A stretch of 64,000 bases of DNA from Arthrobotrys musiformis (lineage: Eukaryota; Ascomycota; Orbiliomycetes; Orbiliales; Orbiliaceae): contig JAVHJL010000003.1 of the NCBI GenBank assembly GCA_036971715.1, positions 3,100,001 through 3,164,000 of the forward strand. Reading direction: 5' to 3'. Below, in pieces: positions 1 to 11,161 of the stretch. Within the stretch, counting starts at the first letter, position 1. Each line of letters starts with the position of its first letter. The notes beneath the pieces were generated by a model. That model saw nothing but the letters and a program-made list of their open reading frames with translations. It searched no databases and was not told the DNA's origin. Both the position numbers and the translations under genes were made by a program.

Positions 1-3000
1 TACACAACCTCAAAGCCAACACATCCCAACGTTGGCAGGAAACAGCCCCGCTCGACTTGACTCGTTATCATATCAGGCCACGCAAGGACTGGCAATAACT
101 TACACGATATTGGATTAGATTGGATTAGACTTACTCATTTACTAACCTCCAAAGCATACACACAGACACAGGCGTGACGCTTTGGCAAGGAGACACGTTA
201 TCAAAGATTGATTGTCTGAACAAACCATTAGCCAACATGCTAATAATACTTGGTTGTCCTTGCTGCAGTCCAACTTGAAAACTCGACTCCTTGCTTTTGT
301 TTCGCCCTAGAAAAAAAAAAATACGTTTTTCACTGCAACCAGGAAAGAAACAATCGAGCGTTTCACGAATTCAATTGCTCGTCTCCCTTGAAGCAGGAGG
401 AGATCATTCAAGCAAGGCCTCCTCCCTCTTTTCGTCAACCTTACCCGGTCAATACAGCCTCCTTTTGTCTAACGCCCCGGGCACCGGGCTCAACTTTGAC
501 GACATTTGTTCAATTTCTCATTTCGGAGACTTTGCCCGTGCGCTAGCTCGTCCGCTCACGGTCCACTTCGACCATGGGCAGACCTCTGCCCGAGGGTGCT
601 TTTGTCCGAGTTTGTAAAAGGAAAAAAAAGAGCCCGTTTCGGCCCACGGCGTACCGTTTTTTCTTTCCTTTTCCTGGCAACGGCAAGACGCTTTGACGAC
701 GGGAAAACGAATTCGCAACAAAATCCCCAACGTTTTGCTTCCGTCATGTGAAAGTGCGTATCTTGTGTACTTACGACTATGTCACCTCAGACTTCGCGTT
801 CTCGTGAAGATCAAAGCTCGGTTTATTTCTTTTTTGCCCATATTCTCACACAAAACACTGCGTATATTGAGGTTACGATGGTTTCTATTTCAGTCTTAAC
901 GTCTTTTTGTGAACTAGGCAATCACAACTAACTAGTAATCATCAGACTCCAAGCACCGTGTCGGGGAGCCCGCCAGTGTGATCGATGTTTAGTTAACCCC
1001 ACAGATGCAACCTAGCCTTTGCCTCCAATGTCAATCAATCAATCTCACTTGACATTGATGTTCATGAGAAACGGTCGCCGCTAGCTAACATTAAACCCTC
1101 CACATCACCGCTCGCAAAAGTGTACATATATCAGTCTCACTATCATATCATGTCAACCGAGTCCCAGCGCCATGGAGCCCGTACAGAGCAAGACACTTTA
1201 AACCCTAACATTTGCCTCACCCGTTAAACGTCGATCCAATTCTTTGGGTATTTAATCGAAATGAAAAGGCGGAGAAAGGATACAAAAAAAGCTCATCATC
1301 AGCTCATGGGGTACCCGGTAGGCTTCACTTCGTGATCCTTGGCACGAAACACCAGAGTCTCTTGTTCGAACAAGGGGACTCCTGATGATCACGCCAGAAA
1401 CGGGCTTTGCTGGACAATTTATCACATTGACAAGCGTTTCGAAGCGAGAATGCTGGGACCCGTCGGGTGGGAAACCAGCTTCATCAATAACCGTTTTGCT
1501 TTGCATGGGATGCGTGCGCGCGACTTTATGTGATGGGGTTTTTTTTAAACTTTTTTTTATGTGTCTTCAGATGCTTGAGGTGATGATGCTCGCAGGAGCT
1601 AGGCTAGGATGGTCTGATGTTTAAACTTAGCGACTTTGCATCTCGCATGACGAAGAAAGACATGTTTGGTCTGAACAACGAAGCAATAAACCTCATTTGG
1701 TTTTCGTATTCAATGCCTAGGCTACCGGATCATCAGAAACTGGTATCTCGATTCATGGACCGGATATAGCCAGCCTCCTCGGATCGGGTAGCGAAGGTTT
1801 TCGGCTCGAAAAGCATGACCAAAAAAAAATGCACTTAGCGAAACGGTTTCCTCGCCTCGCATTCGACTCGTTACGTCGGCGGCTGGGGAAGGAAAAAGGA
1901 TATACTTGGCCTGGGGGTGGTGGTAAAAAGGATACCATTTCTCCGGATTCCACAACGAACCCCGGTCTCAAGGCCTGTGAAAAATAACTCGCATGATGTG
2001 TGTATATGCATACCCTTCGTAAATACCGGCGTATTCTTCCACCGCCTCTTCCTCAATTTCCTCCGGCCTCCTCGCGAGTAACTAGAGGAGAATTCCAACG
2101 TGAACCACCAAGACCGACAGAAATATTTCACGAAGTTGAACAATTTAACACTTCCTAAGTTGAAATAAAGTTCGCGTATCTGGCAGGTTTAATGCAAGCT
2201 AGAGCGGCAAATCGTCAGCATACGGACCTTTATTCTAACTAACAAGAGAAAACCTCCCCAATACAGAGATAGAAACTTGGTTTCTTGTACCCGCACCCGC
2301 ATCAAATGATATCAGTGGCAATTCAATTTGAAAAGAAAAAAAAACTCCAATAGGCATCTCGAACAGATTTCCCATTATTTGAACACACATCCTTCTTTCT
2401 TAATGACAGCAAATATATGGCTCGACGCCGCACCTTGACGGATAAATTGATAAAGAAGCATTTTCTAATTAGCCTTAAATGGAACCAATGGATCCAGTCT
2501 TGGTATTTGATCATCCCATGTTTAACCTTTCAGCTTAGTTTCTTTTTTGACTTGAGTACAAGGCCAGCTTGTAAATCGAAACTATTTGTAGGAGTTAAGA
2601 GCTTCTAGGTAGAGTGCTGTTTAAGATCAAGAAATTTTAGTGACCGCCAGCCATATCAAATGGAGAATACCTTCCAAAATGTTACAGAAAGCTAGAGCTG
2701 GAAAATTTGTTAGCTCTATTTCCGCGGCCCATGACATCAAGCCCGAGCCTTCGAATTTTGGAGCTCCCATCCAGGCATTGCTTTTTACAAAACAACTACG
2801 AGACTGTGCTTTGAGGGGTCCGATCAGTCAAAAGATTTTGAGTTGAGGCCGCGGTCTAGATTTTTCCATCCGTCACTATCACTTTTATGACAACACTCAT
2901 AACACAGCTGCTATAGCTCAATTACAACCCGTTCGACGAATGTAGAAATTTAAACACACACTCCTTCAGAAATGTTGTATCTAGAGCTGCATCATCGATT

Positions 3001-3444
3001 AATTACCTGAGAATTAACTCCCTAATAACTACAGAAGATTAACCCCATTTCTCATGCTTAAGATTTGAGTGTGTTCATAAACTGCAACATTTCCATTGCA
3101 TTGCATGCATATAATTATATATCTGCGACCCACAATTCAAGGTTCGAGGTGCCGAAAGATGAGAAGCTAGAAGCTACTTATGTAGTTAGAGTGTGTGGAA
3201 TACGCCACCAACATATGCAACTCCTTCTCACATCGCGCGGAGCTTCCGCGAACCGGTTATGTTATAGTTGCGGCCGGTTAGCTGACGCGTGAGGAAATGA
3301 GCAGCTGAACTTGATGAATCTAGGAGAGGTTTAGAATTCTTCTTTTCGAAATTTCGAGATCCCCACAGGAATATTCAGTTTCCATATGCTAATATTGTTC
3401 CATGGGCATGGACCCAACGTCGACATTCCAATCATGACATTTTA

Positions 3445-3449
<5 letters not shown>

Positions 3450-3483
<34 letters not shown>
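3450..3483. repeat. 34-nt poly-T tract
   Basis: An uninterrupted run of 34 T. It is almost identical in length to the run at 15269-15303. It could be a homopolymer microsatellite, or on the minus strand the A tail of an old retroposed transcript. I see no clear target-site duplication. Confidence 0.9.
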
Positions 3484-3484
<1 letters not shown>

Positions 3485-3497
3485 GTTTCCAGCAAAC

Positions 3498-3570
3498 CTC
3501 GATTTCGGGATTAATGGAATGATCCTGAGCTAAAACATGGGAACATTCCTGAAGATCGAGGGATCCCGAA
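3498..3570. repeat. Short complex inverted repeats beside the poly-T tract
   Basis: Three short complementary pairs are packed in about 73 bp: TTCGGGAT (3504-3511) with ATCCCGAA (3563-3570), GGAATG (3516-3521) with CATTCC (3544-3549), and CCTCGAT (3498-3504) with ATCGAGG (3555-3561). The last pair is not nested in order, so all three cannot pair at once. It may be chance, a degenerate mobile-element end, or a structured leader. Confidence 0.4.
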
Positions 3571-4933
3571 ACAATGTTTTAGACGTTTCACAAAAAAATA
3601 TCACTTTTATGATATAAGAAACATTAAACATCAAATTCTGTGGCTATCGTCCCTTTGCTTAATTAGCTAAAACGTCCTTTCGCCCGCTCCGTATCAAACA
3701 TCGATCAAAATAGGATTGAAATTCATGAAAAATCCCTTAGATGTGATGGAATAAGAGGGGGCGGGGTTAACCAAACCCGGCGAAAGATTTTGGAAAACAA
3801 ATTCGAACCGTATAGATCTACATGAGCATTCCGTCGCCTTGAAGACAATTTATTCCAAGGTACCGGTACTGTCGATCTTTAAAGTTTACTGAGCCCCAAT
3901 GCAGGGTCTGGCGGTGGTGTATCCAGTGTATCGGGATCCCATCCTTGAGGTCGAACCGGAGCCACAGCCACGGGCCGATTCTAGACCGGCGTATACGATG
4001 TTCCCTGCGGCTGCAGTCAAAGTAATACAGTATGCCCACTCAAACATCATAGACTGTGGCCCGTATGTCTAAATCGCGTCATATGTTTGATTATAGTATC
4101 TATAGGCCAGTTCATTTCAAGACATTAACAGGGTGATGTGCTGACATAAACTAAATTGGAATATGTTTAGATAGCCATATATACAGTTATGTATAGCGTC
4201 ATAAGCCCATAGTTAAACACAGGAAGTCGAAGCTGAAGAGGTTTAAACCGGTTTTGTATCGGGATGTATGTATAACTATAACCCATTTTGAGTGTAGATA
4301 ACGTTTATAACATGATATATGTTTATTGGTACCTGCTCGTCGTTCACCCTATTTATAAGTCTACGCAATATTACGATATACTTATATATACCTAAGCTCG
4401 TATTTAAACTAGAAACTTGGATGGCTTTTTCACTTACTGCAGCTTGCTATATAGACCAATATATTTTATCTGAATTCGAATTCATGAACTAGCAGAGCAT
4501 TAATTTGTAAAGCTCTCCAAAACATATATTCGCTTTGAGGGCCTCTAAATGCTACCCGTAACTATATATTACATACCTAATTAGTTAGTATTAAAACAAT
4601 ATATGCCTAGTGCATGTCAGATATATATTATACGAAGCTAGATTGGAAGAAATTAAAGGTGAGGGTTGGTTTTAGGTTGTTGGCGTTGGCGTTGGCGTTG
4701 ACGGCAGCGACTGCATCGGGCAACTACAACCAACAGCCAACGTCATCGGCAGCCGATAATCAGACATCTCAACTTCGAATATCCAACATCACCAACATCG
4801 CAACCCTCACCGACATACCCTTTACCAATATCAACCCTCCTCCGTAGCTCCCCTCCCCTACCGCCTTACCAAAGAACCCCCAGGCATCAGAATACCATTT
4901 GAAACGCCTTCTTCCAAGGCTTCGAGATTCACA

Positions 4934-5761
4934 ATGACAACAGACACTACCACCCCAGCAGCTCCGACTTCCCATCCAATCTCAACTTCAACCTCAACCG
5001 CCTCCGCCGCAGTCCCCATCCCAACGTCAAACCCACATCCCCGCTCTGTACCCCTCGCCCGCACTTCCTCCGCCTCAAGCTCCGTAAGCGGCGGCATCCC
5101 AACCCGTCACCGCCCCGCCAACGTCGCAGAGCTCCACCAAGAGCTCGAACGTGAACAAGAAGGCGTCGTCAACCGCCTCCTCGGCCAGATCACTCGGGTC
5201 GCGCAAAATGTCGCTGCCACACACCCCGGCACGAATCCAGATGATATCGCAGCGGCTGCAGTACCCCTCTCCGCCTCACCACAGCTAGCGGCGCCGATCC
5301 ATTCGGGACCACCGGGTCATCATCACCACCCCCCAAGCGTGACCGACATGCCATCCTCGTTCTCGCCAGCGATCGGACGATCTCGATCGCCTGCCCCGAG
5401 CGGTCACCACGGATACGGCGGCGGGTACCATCATAACACCTCACACTCACGACACAACTCTTTATCAACCCGTTCGAGGACCAGCAGTCGTACTTCATCA
5501 CCACTGCTGTTGCCAGTCGGGATGGAATCGTCGGTTTGGCCTCCCACGGCGAACGATCCGTTCCTGATGGGTGGACGTGACGAAGTTGCCTTCTACAAAG
5601 CTGAGACGGATATGTTGCTTCGTGAGAATGAGATGTTGAAGAGGAGGATCAAGGAGTTGGAGGAGAAGGCTTCCGGGAAGACCGAGGCGTCTACTTCGTC
5701 TGCGAGTGCTCCTGCGGCTTCGACAGAGGCTAAGGATAGCACTCCGGCTGCGACTGCGTAA
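4934..5761 (+). CDS. Ser/Thr/Pro/Ala-rich protein with C-terminal coiled coil, conserved fungal type
   Basis: Single-exon frame of 275 residues, with start context ACAATGA. Residues 1-60 are Ser/Thr/Pro/Ala-rich. Residues 62-90 (NVAELHQELEREQEGVVNRL) form a charged helix. The middle, about 110-200, is disordered and His/Ser-rich. Residues 215-250 (EVAFYKAETDMLLRENEMLKRRIKELEE) form a heptad coiled coil, followed by an Ala/Ser/Thr tail. This layout of an N-terminal EQE..VNRL helix plus a C-terminal E-x-A-x-x-x-x-E-x-x-x-L-x-R-E-N-E coiled coil matches, from memory, a widespread uncharacterised Pezizomycotina family. Base use is C-rich at third positions, unlike the AT-rich flanks, which supports real coding. 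No signal peptide, membrane segment or catalytic motif is visible. The function is unknown; a scaffold or DNA-associated role would be guesswork. Confidence 0.85.
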   Translation: MTTDTTTPAAPTSHPISTSTSTASAAVPIPTSNPHPRSVPLARTSSASSSVSGGIPTRHRPANVAELHQELEREQEGVVNRLLGQITRVAQNVAATHPGTNPDDIAAAAVPLSASPQLAAPIHSGPPGHHHHPPSVTDMPSSFSPAIGRSRSPAPSGHHGYGGGYHHNTSHSRHNSLSTRSRTSSRTSSPLLLPVGMESSVWPPTANDPFLMGGRDEVAFYKAETDMLLRENEMLKRRIKELEEKASGKTEASTSSASAPAASTEAKDSTPAATA

Positions 5762-6232
5762 ACCTTTATCTCTACCCATTGTTATACCCTAAAAGCTGGG
5801 TTTATGCTGCTCCCATTGTTTTTCGTTTGCTTTGTGCTTCACCTCTTTGATTTGATTTTTCTTTGCGAAAACACAGTTTTTGATAGAAAATGAGCCCATG
5901 CTGGCTGTGGTATCTCCGCTTACCCGTTTTTGGTTTTGACGTCTTTTTGACTGGGAAAAGCTGTTCCTTCGATGCGTGGGGCGCGTGTGTGGTGGATTTC
6001 ACATATTTGTTTTTCTTTCTTTCCATATACCCTCCTAACAACTCTCTTCTCCTCTGCTCTTTTTGATATTGTCTTTTCTTTTCTTATTATTTCTCGAACT
6101 GGGCGTGGAGTAGGGGACTATTGAGATGCATACCATTCTTGTTACTAGACTATCGCAATTCATATGATCATCATCATCATCCATGATTCACCCGACCCCC
6201 AAGATACATCCAAACAAAAGTGATAGGATAAT
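5762..6232. other. Convergent 3' intergenic spacer
   Basis: About 470 bp between the ends of two convergent genes. It is T-rich with TTTTCTTT-type tracts typical of fungal 3' regions. No gene seen. Confidence 0.6.
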
Positions 6233-7234
6233 CTACACCGTCAAAACCCCCTCCATAACCTTCACCGCCTCCCCCTCCAAATAAACCTTCTCCACCTTCC
6301 CCCCCTCCAACAAAACCCGAACCCCAATATCACTCCTCCTCCCCACCTCGACACCCTGCGTAATCTCAAACTCCCACTCCTTAATCACCCCATCGTCCTT
6401 AACAATACCCAAATAACTCCCCAACGCACACGCCGCACTCCCAGTAGCAGGATCCTCCCCATCGCCATCGAAGAACATCCGACTCCTAACCTCCACCCTC
6501 CCCTTCCCCCCATCGGTAGCTTCAGACAGGATAGTATAGCAGTAAACACCAATAAACGTCTTCCCACCGGGAACAGCAGTAGCCCCGAGGTCCGCCACAA
6601 CATCCAACCCCACCCCCTTCCTCCCAGCCTTCAAAGCCTGCAACACCCCCACGCTCGAAACCTGCACCAGCGCAAAACTCATCCCATCCACGATCGAGAC
6701 CATAGGGATATCTTCATCCCCCCACCCCCTTCCGGAAACATTCGCTAATAAAATAGTGGAGTTATCGAATACCTGGTCAGGATTGAAGAACTCATACGGT
6801 AACCCGATCACCTCCCCGATCCGTTGACGGCTCACAGTCCTCTCCCATAACTTAATATCATGCGGAGTATCGATCCTAACCCTCCCCTCATCATAAACAT
6901 ACCCAACCCGTCCAGCGGGTACCAGAATCTCCCCCTCCCTCTTAGAAGCTCCCAACACCCACCCGGCCCCAACAGTAGGGTGTCCCGCAAACGGTAGCTC
7001 TTGAAGTGTAGTCCATATCGCTATTTTCGTATACTCCCCCCTCTTTTCCTCGGGGAGTACGGAATCGGGATAAATAAATATCGTCTCCGAGTACCCGAAC
7101 TCCCTGGCGATCAGGTGTTCTTGGGATTTTGTAATCGATACGGAGGCCGGGATTGTTACCACCGCCAGGGGGTTGCCGGATGTCAGTGGCGTCGTGGTGA
7201 AGACGTCCAGTGTTATATACGGTAGTTGCGGCAT
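6233..7234 (-). CDS. PhzF-family (phenazine biosynthesis-like) isomerase/epimerase-type protein
   Basis: Intronless gene of 333 residues. It starts at 7234 because the family begins at MPQLPYITLDVFTTTP, and 300-330 residues is normal. The same frame stays open upstream to 7678, but those codons do not resemble the family. Family marks visible are NPLAVV near residue 21, the catalytic-type Glu in FGYSET (E50), the ELPFAGHPT loop at 79-87 and the EDPATGSA motif at 260-267, which repeat the first-half fold in the second half. PhzF proteins are cofactor-free enzymes of the diaminopimelate-epimerase fold. Fungal members mostly lack a proven substrate, and there is no phenazine pathway here. No targeting signal is evident, so it is probably cytosolic. 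It converges with the coiled-coil gene at 4934-5761. Confidence 0.9.
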   Translation of the reverse strand: MPQLPYITLDVFTTTPLTSGNPLAVVTIPASVSITKSQEHLIAREFGYSETIFIYPDSVLPEEKRGEYTKIAIWTTLQELPFAGHPTVGAGWVLGASKREGEILVPAGRVGYVYDEGRVRIDTPHDIKLWERTVSRQRIGEVIGLPYEFFNPDQVFDNSTILLANVSGRGWGDEDIPMVSIVDGMSFALVQVSSVGVLQALKAGRKGVGLDVVADLGATAVPGGKTFIGVYCYTILSEATDGGKGRVEVRSRMFFDGDGEDPATGSAACALGSYLGIVKDDGVIKEWEFEITQGVEVGRRSDIGVRVLLEGGKVEKVYLEGEAVKVMEGVLTV

Positions 7235-8169
7235 CTTTGGTGGCTCCAAGTGGGTTTGGGGTAGTCTCGAGATTTTTGGGAGGTTTGGGGATTTGGAACG
7301 GGTTTGTTGGATTTTGGAAGAAACGGCGTTGTAGACGTTATGTATACGACCAATTGGAGTCACATATAAACGGAGACACAGAGCAAAGGATATATAACCA
7401 TAACCTCCCAATAAAAGATCCAAGGAATATCCAAGCAATGACACCCTCCAAAAAGGACCAAATAAACCCTCCAATATATAGTACGCGATACCCCCTACCT
7501 CTACACCATCCATCCCCACCAAACTATGACGAAAACCTCGTGAAACCCGGTAAAAAAAACCGAACCTTACCCAAATCCAGAAACCAAATCCTTCACGTAT
7601 CGACATACCGCTGCAATAGCTAGGCAGCAGTCTTCGAATCCAAATAGGTGAATAATTAGTCAGCCAGCGGCACGACATCGCGAGCTAAACCTAGCCGAAT
7701 ACCGCTCGACAATTCTAAATCCAGTTAAACTGCTAAACTCTAGACTTCTTCATCAATGACAATCAATAGTCTCGTTCCTAGGAAATCATATAAAAAGAAA
7801 AAGATAAAAATATATATTCACACTGAAGATAGATTATCAACATAAAAAAATGAGACACCAGAAAAAAAAAAGTGTGAATCAATTATTCTGCTATGAACAA
7901 AAGGAACGACGGGAAGAAACGAAAGAATGGAGGTGAAAAGGAGCCCATATAATCATAGTACCCAAATCAAAAGCTACCCTCCCATGTTTCGTTTTCTTGT
8001 CCCCAATTCTATATTCAAGTTGACATAAGCACCCCTCATAACACACACACACACCCGTCTATAATAGCACTCTACTACCCGCTATCGAGGCATTTACAAC
8101 TTCCTACAAACGCGCTGCAATTAGCTTCCACTCCCACAATGTAAGAAATATAGTGATAGATAGGGAAAC
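7235..8169. other. Intergenic spacer upstream of the PhzF gene and 3' of IDH2
   Basis: AT-rich, with A-rich runs at 7790-7870 and a short (AC)n at 8040-8055. It contains the PhzF promoter on the minus strand and the IDH2 3' region. No other gene seen. A cryptic terminal exon of IDH2 near 8115 is discussed in the findings. Confidence 0.5.
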
Positions 8170-9864
8170 TTACTCAATGATAGCATTGGCATACTCGTGT
8201 GTCTTCGCTGATCCACCAAGATCTCCGGTCAAGTACTTGCCCTCAGCGAGGGTGTCGAAGATGGCCTTCTGGATTCTGGTGGCGTGCTCGTTGAGTCCCA
8301 TATGTTGCAACATCATAATGGAAGAGAACAACAGGGCGGTAGGGTTAGCGAGGGCCTTGCCGGCGATATCTGGGGCGGATCCGTGGACGGCTTCGAAGAT
8401 GGAGCACTTGTCACCAATGTTGCCGGAGGGGGTGAGGCCGAGACCACCGATGAGACCAGCGCACATATCGGAGAGAATGTCACCGTAGAGGTTTGGCCTG
8501 TAACATCCATTGTTAGACTACACGTACTCGCTAGAGCAGAGGGGAAAGTGGCGTCGGCTTACATGACTAGGACCTTGTCATTGTATGGTGTTGGGTCGGT
8601 AACTAATCCCAAGTTACTTCGTTAGCCGTCTTCTTCCACTTCTATCGGCATCGATCCACTCGCGGCGATCTTTCTTCTAAAAGGAACCTACCCATGTTCA
8701 AGCAAGTGTTGTCCAAAAGCTCATAGTCGAACTGGATTTCAGGGTACTGCTTCGAAAGTTCCTTTCCAATCTCCAAGAACAAACCGTCACTCTGCTTCAT
8801 GATGGTAGCCTTGTGCACAACCCTGACCTTCTGCTTGCCAACAGCGTTCGCATACTGGAAAGCATACTTCAAAACTCTCTCGCTAGCCTCCCGGGTGATC
8901 AACTTGATGCTCTGGACGACACCGTCGACGACATGGTGCTCAATTCCGGAGTACTCGCCCTCGGTGTTTTCACGGATGAGAACGGTATCAACGCCGTCGT
9001 AGGGGGTCTTGTAGCCGACAATGGACTTGCAAGGACGAACGTTGGCGAAGAGGTTGAATGTACGACGGAGGGTCAAGTTGAGGGAAACGTGGCCCTTGCC
9101 GATGGGGGTAGCGAGAGGTCCCTTGAGAGCGACGAGGTTACGTTTTATCGAGTCAATGGCGGGCTGGGGGATGGCAGTCTTGCCGTCGACAAGGACGGGT
9201 GTGACATCGATGGGTTCCCATTCGATTGGAACCTATATGAAAAGTATCGTTGTGTAAGAATACAGTCAAAGAGTCGGTCATGGAAAGGGAAGAAGGGCCA
9301 TTTACATCAGCAGCACTGTAGATATCCTTCACGCTCTGCGAGATCTCAGGTCCGATACCGTCACCCTCGATCAAAGAAACCAAGTATTTGCCCTGTATAT
9401 ACCGACAACGAGTTTATTAATGGCATGTTCCTATCGTATGGTTTGGTGAGAATACATCCGAACGGTATAGTGTCGGGATATATCCACCACCATCAGGAAA
9501 AGGTACGAGTAGTGTAACGAACATTTCCTTGTTTCTGGCCTTCAAAGCCACCAATCTTGACTTCGGAAGCGTATCCTCTCTTCTGCGAAATTGTAGAAAA
9601 ATGAATTAGTCTTTATATTATTCTTATTATATATTGTCTTATTTATATCAAATGTACTGCCTAGACTTGTATCCGAAGATAGGATCGAAGACGAGAAAGG
9701 GAAAAAAAAAAAAAAAGGCATGATGATATCATGCCGAGAGAATGGGATGAGTGAGAGGGTTTAAAGTGGCAGATACATACCTGAGCGATGGCACCGGCAC
9801 CGGCCCGGACGAAAGGTTGCCGCGACGAGGCCAATTGGCGGCTGGCGACTCTCAGATACGACAT
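8170..9864 (-). CDS. IDH2: Isocitrate dehydrogenase [NAD+] subunit 2, mitochondrial
   Basis: Six exons by my joining: 9864-9781, 9582-9523, 9392-9306, 9232-8692, 8602-8563, 8497-8170. They give 379 residues, usual for the family. The enzyme oxidatively decarboxylates isocitrate to 2-oxoglutarate in the mitochondrial TCA cycle as a hetero-octamer with IDH1. The N-terminus ([18 protein letters not shown]) is Arg/Ser-rich with no acid, a mitochondrial presequence. Then follow [13 protein letters not shown] (nucleotide/substrate fold start), [18 protein letters not shown], the [10 protein letters not shown] loop, and the dehydrogenase signature [17 protein letters not shown] with GLTPSGNIG. Near the C-terminus [17 protein letters not shown] binds NAD. 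Substrate-binding Arg residues of the catalytic type favour IDH2 over IDH1. The stop overlaps a GAGTAAGT donor-like site, so the last few residues are uncertain. The short exons are typical of this gene in fungi. Confidence 0.93.
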
Positions 9865-9929
9865 GGTGTATATATCAAGGGTGGGAGTGGGAGTGTGGGG
9901 GGACAGGTAGATTAGACGTCCGGTCGGGT

Positions 9930-10140
9930 GGATGTCGAGGGTGAAAAAGAGAGAAGAGAGAGGGAAGGATGGAGAGATAGAGAGTGATAGAGAGAGGGAG
10001 AGAGGGAGAGAGGAAGAGATGGAGAGATAGAAAGGTGGATAGTAGACGGGGACACTAGTATCCGGCAGGCGATGAGAGAAGAAGAGAGAGAAGGAAAAAA
10101 AAGAAGAAGAGACAGTCAGATCAAAAGAAAGAGAGAAAAG
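9930..10140 (-). promoter_or_regulatory. Pyrimidine-rich leader/promoter of IDH2
   Basis: On the minus strand this stretch, just upstream of the IDH2 start, is almost entirely C/T (TCTCTC and CTTT runs). Long CT tracts near transcription start sites are common in highly expressed fungal genes. The exact start site cannot be read from sequence. Confidence 0.4.
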
Positions 10141-10249
10141 AAAATCTTTTGGGCGGTCGACCGGGAGCGATAAATTTTGACCGGATTGACTTTGTCTGGA
10201 TTTACCTGTCAATTTTTATTACTTCCTCGAAAGACTCGCCGGGGGAGGG

Positions 10250-10270
10250 GTTCCAGTTCCAGTTCCAGTT
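10250..10270. repeat. Short (TTCCAG)n repeat
   Basis: About three and a half copies of GTTCCA. The same unit on the other strand (GGAACT) reappears at 47461-47615. Confidence 0.7.
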
Positions 10271-11161
10271 AACGTTCGGTATGTCCTGCTGCAGTTCACG
10301 GCTGGTCGGCGTTTGCTGCATGAAAAATTTCCACGCTGAGGCTTCCCACCTTCCGTTCAGAAGGCTCCCCACGTCGGCTGCCGAGTCCTCCAACAACGTA
10401 ATCTGATCCGACCCTGATAAGATGGCCAAGCCCGAACTCTGCGGCTTTTACGGAATCGAACTCTCACGGACCGGGGCCACATAATGGCGCAGTTCCCCAG
10501 CTGCTCCGAATTAGTGGGGTTGTCCATGATACCACAGGATTCACACTATTTTAATCTTGGGAAATTTATCGTGGTATATTTTGGTGAAAGCCTGTAGTGA
10601 ACATTTGATTATCTGTCTAATAAAGCTAGGTAATCACTCAGGCCGGCTAACTAGAGTACCGACCTATTTAATGGGCAGTCACCTAGCGGGTAAGTGATAT
10701 ACGTGCTTGATATGAGGAAGAATAAAAAGAGGAGGAATGAGAGGAGGAGGAGGGGGGAGGTCGGAGGGGAGGAGAAAAGGAAGATTCGAAGAAGCATTAT
10801 CGTATGTCCATTCAACATGATCCGCCCGCTGCCTCTGATTCCATAAAAGAAGAACACATTATATCCATGAACGTATAAGGGCCACAGGAAGACGGGAAAA
10901 AAAAGAAAGAAAGGGGAGAGCGCAAGGGAAAACGAAGGGAAACCGGAGGGATAAAAAGATAGAAACAAAAAAAGGGCTATAATGCAATCCGTTCACACAA
11001 TCCCACGTTTAATCAAAAAGGGTAGCCGTGGATGCGAAAAAAAAAAAAAAATAATAATAAAAAGACAAAAGATACGATTTCCACCGCCAGAGAAAAGACA
11101 CACAGGCATTGATCAATCGGTTCCGCTTCTTTACGACCCCCGTTCTCTATATTCCTTTCCT
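10271..11161. other. Intergenic spacer between IDH2 and cullin-1
   Basis: This holds the distal IDH2 promoter and the 3' region of cullin-1. 10710-10990 is purine-rich (GAGGAGG and AAAGAAAG) and produces only low-complexity frames. No gene seen. Confidence 0.5.

Larger units (their letters stand above)
1..4933. other. Gene-poor intergenic region
   Basis: No open frame here shows family similarity, a credible start with splice signals, or codon structure like the real genes. The stretch is AT-rich, especially 4040-4600, and holds a 34-nt T tract and a small set of inverted repeats described separately. A 77-codon ATG frame at 4614-4847 has a hydrophobic Leu/Ala stretch built on a GGCGTT repeat; it more likely lies in the 5' leader of the gene that begins at 4934. 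A gene broken by many introns could still be missed. Confidence 0.55.

Noticed and set aside
4614..4847. 77-codon ATG frame with a Leu/Ala stretch upstream of the coiled-coil gene
   Set aside because: The hydrophobic part comes from a GGCGTT repeat. More likely 5' leader or an upstream frame than a secreted protein.
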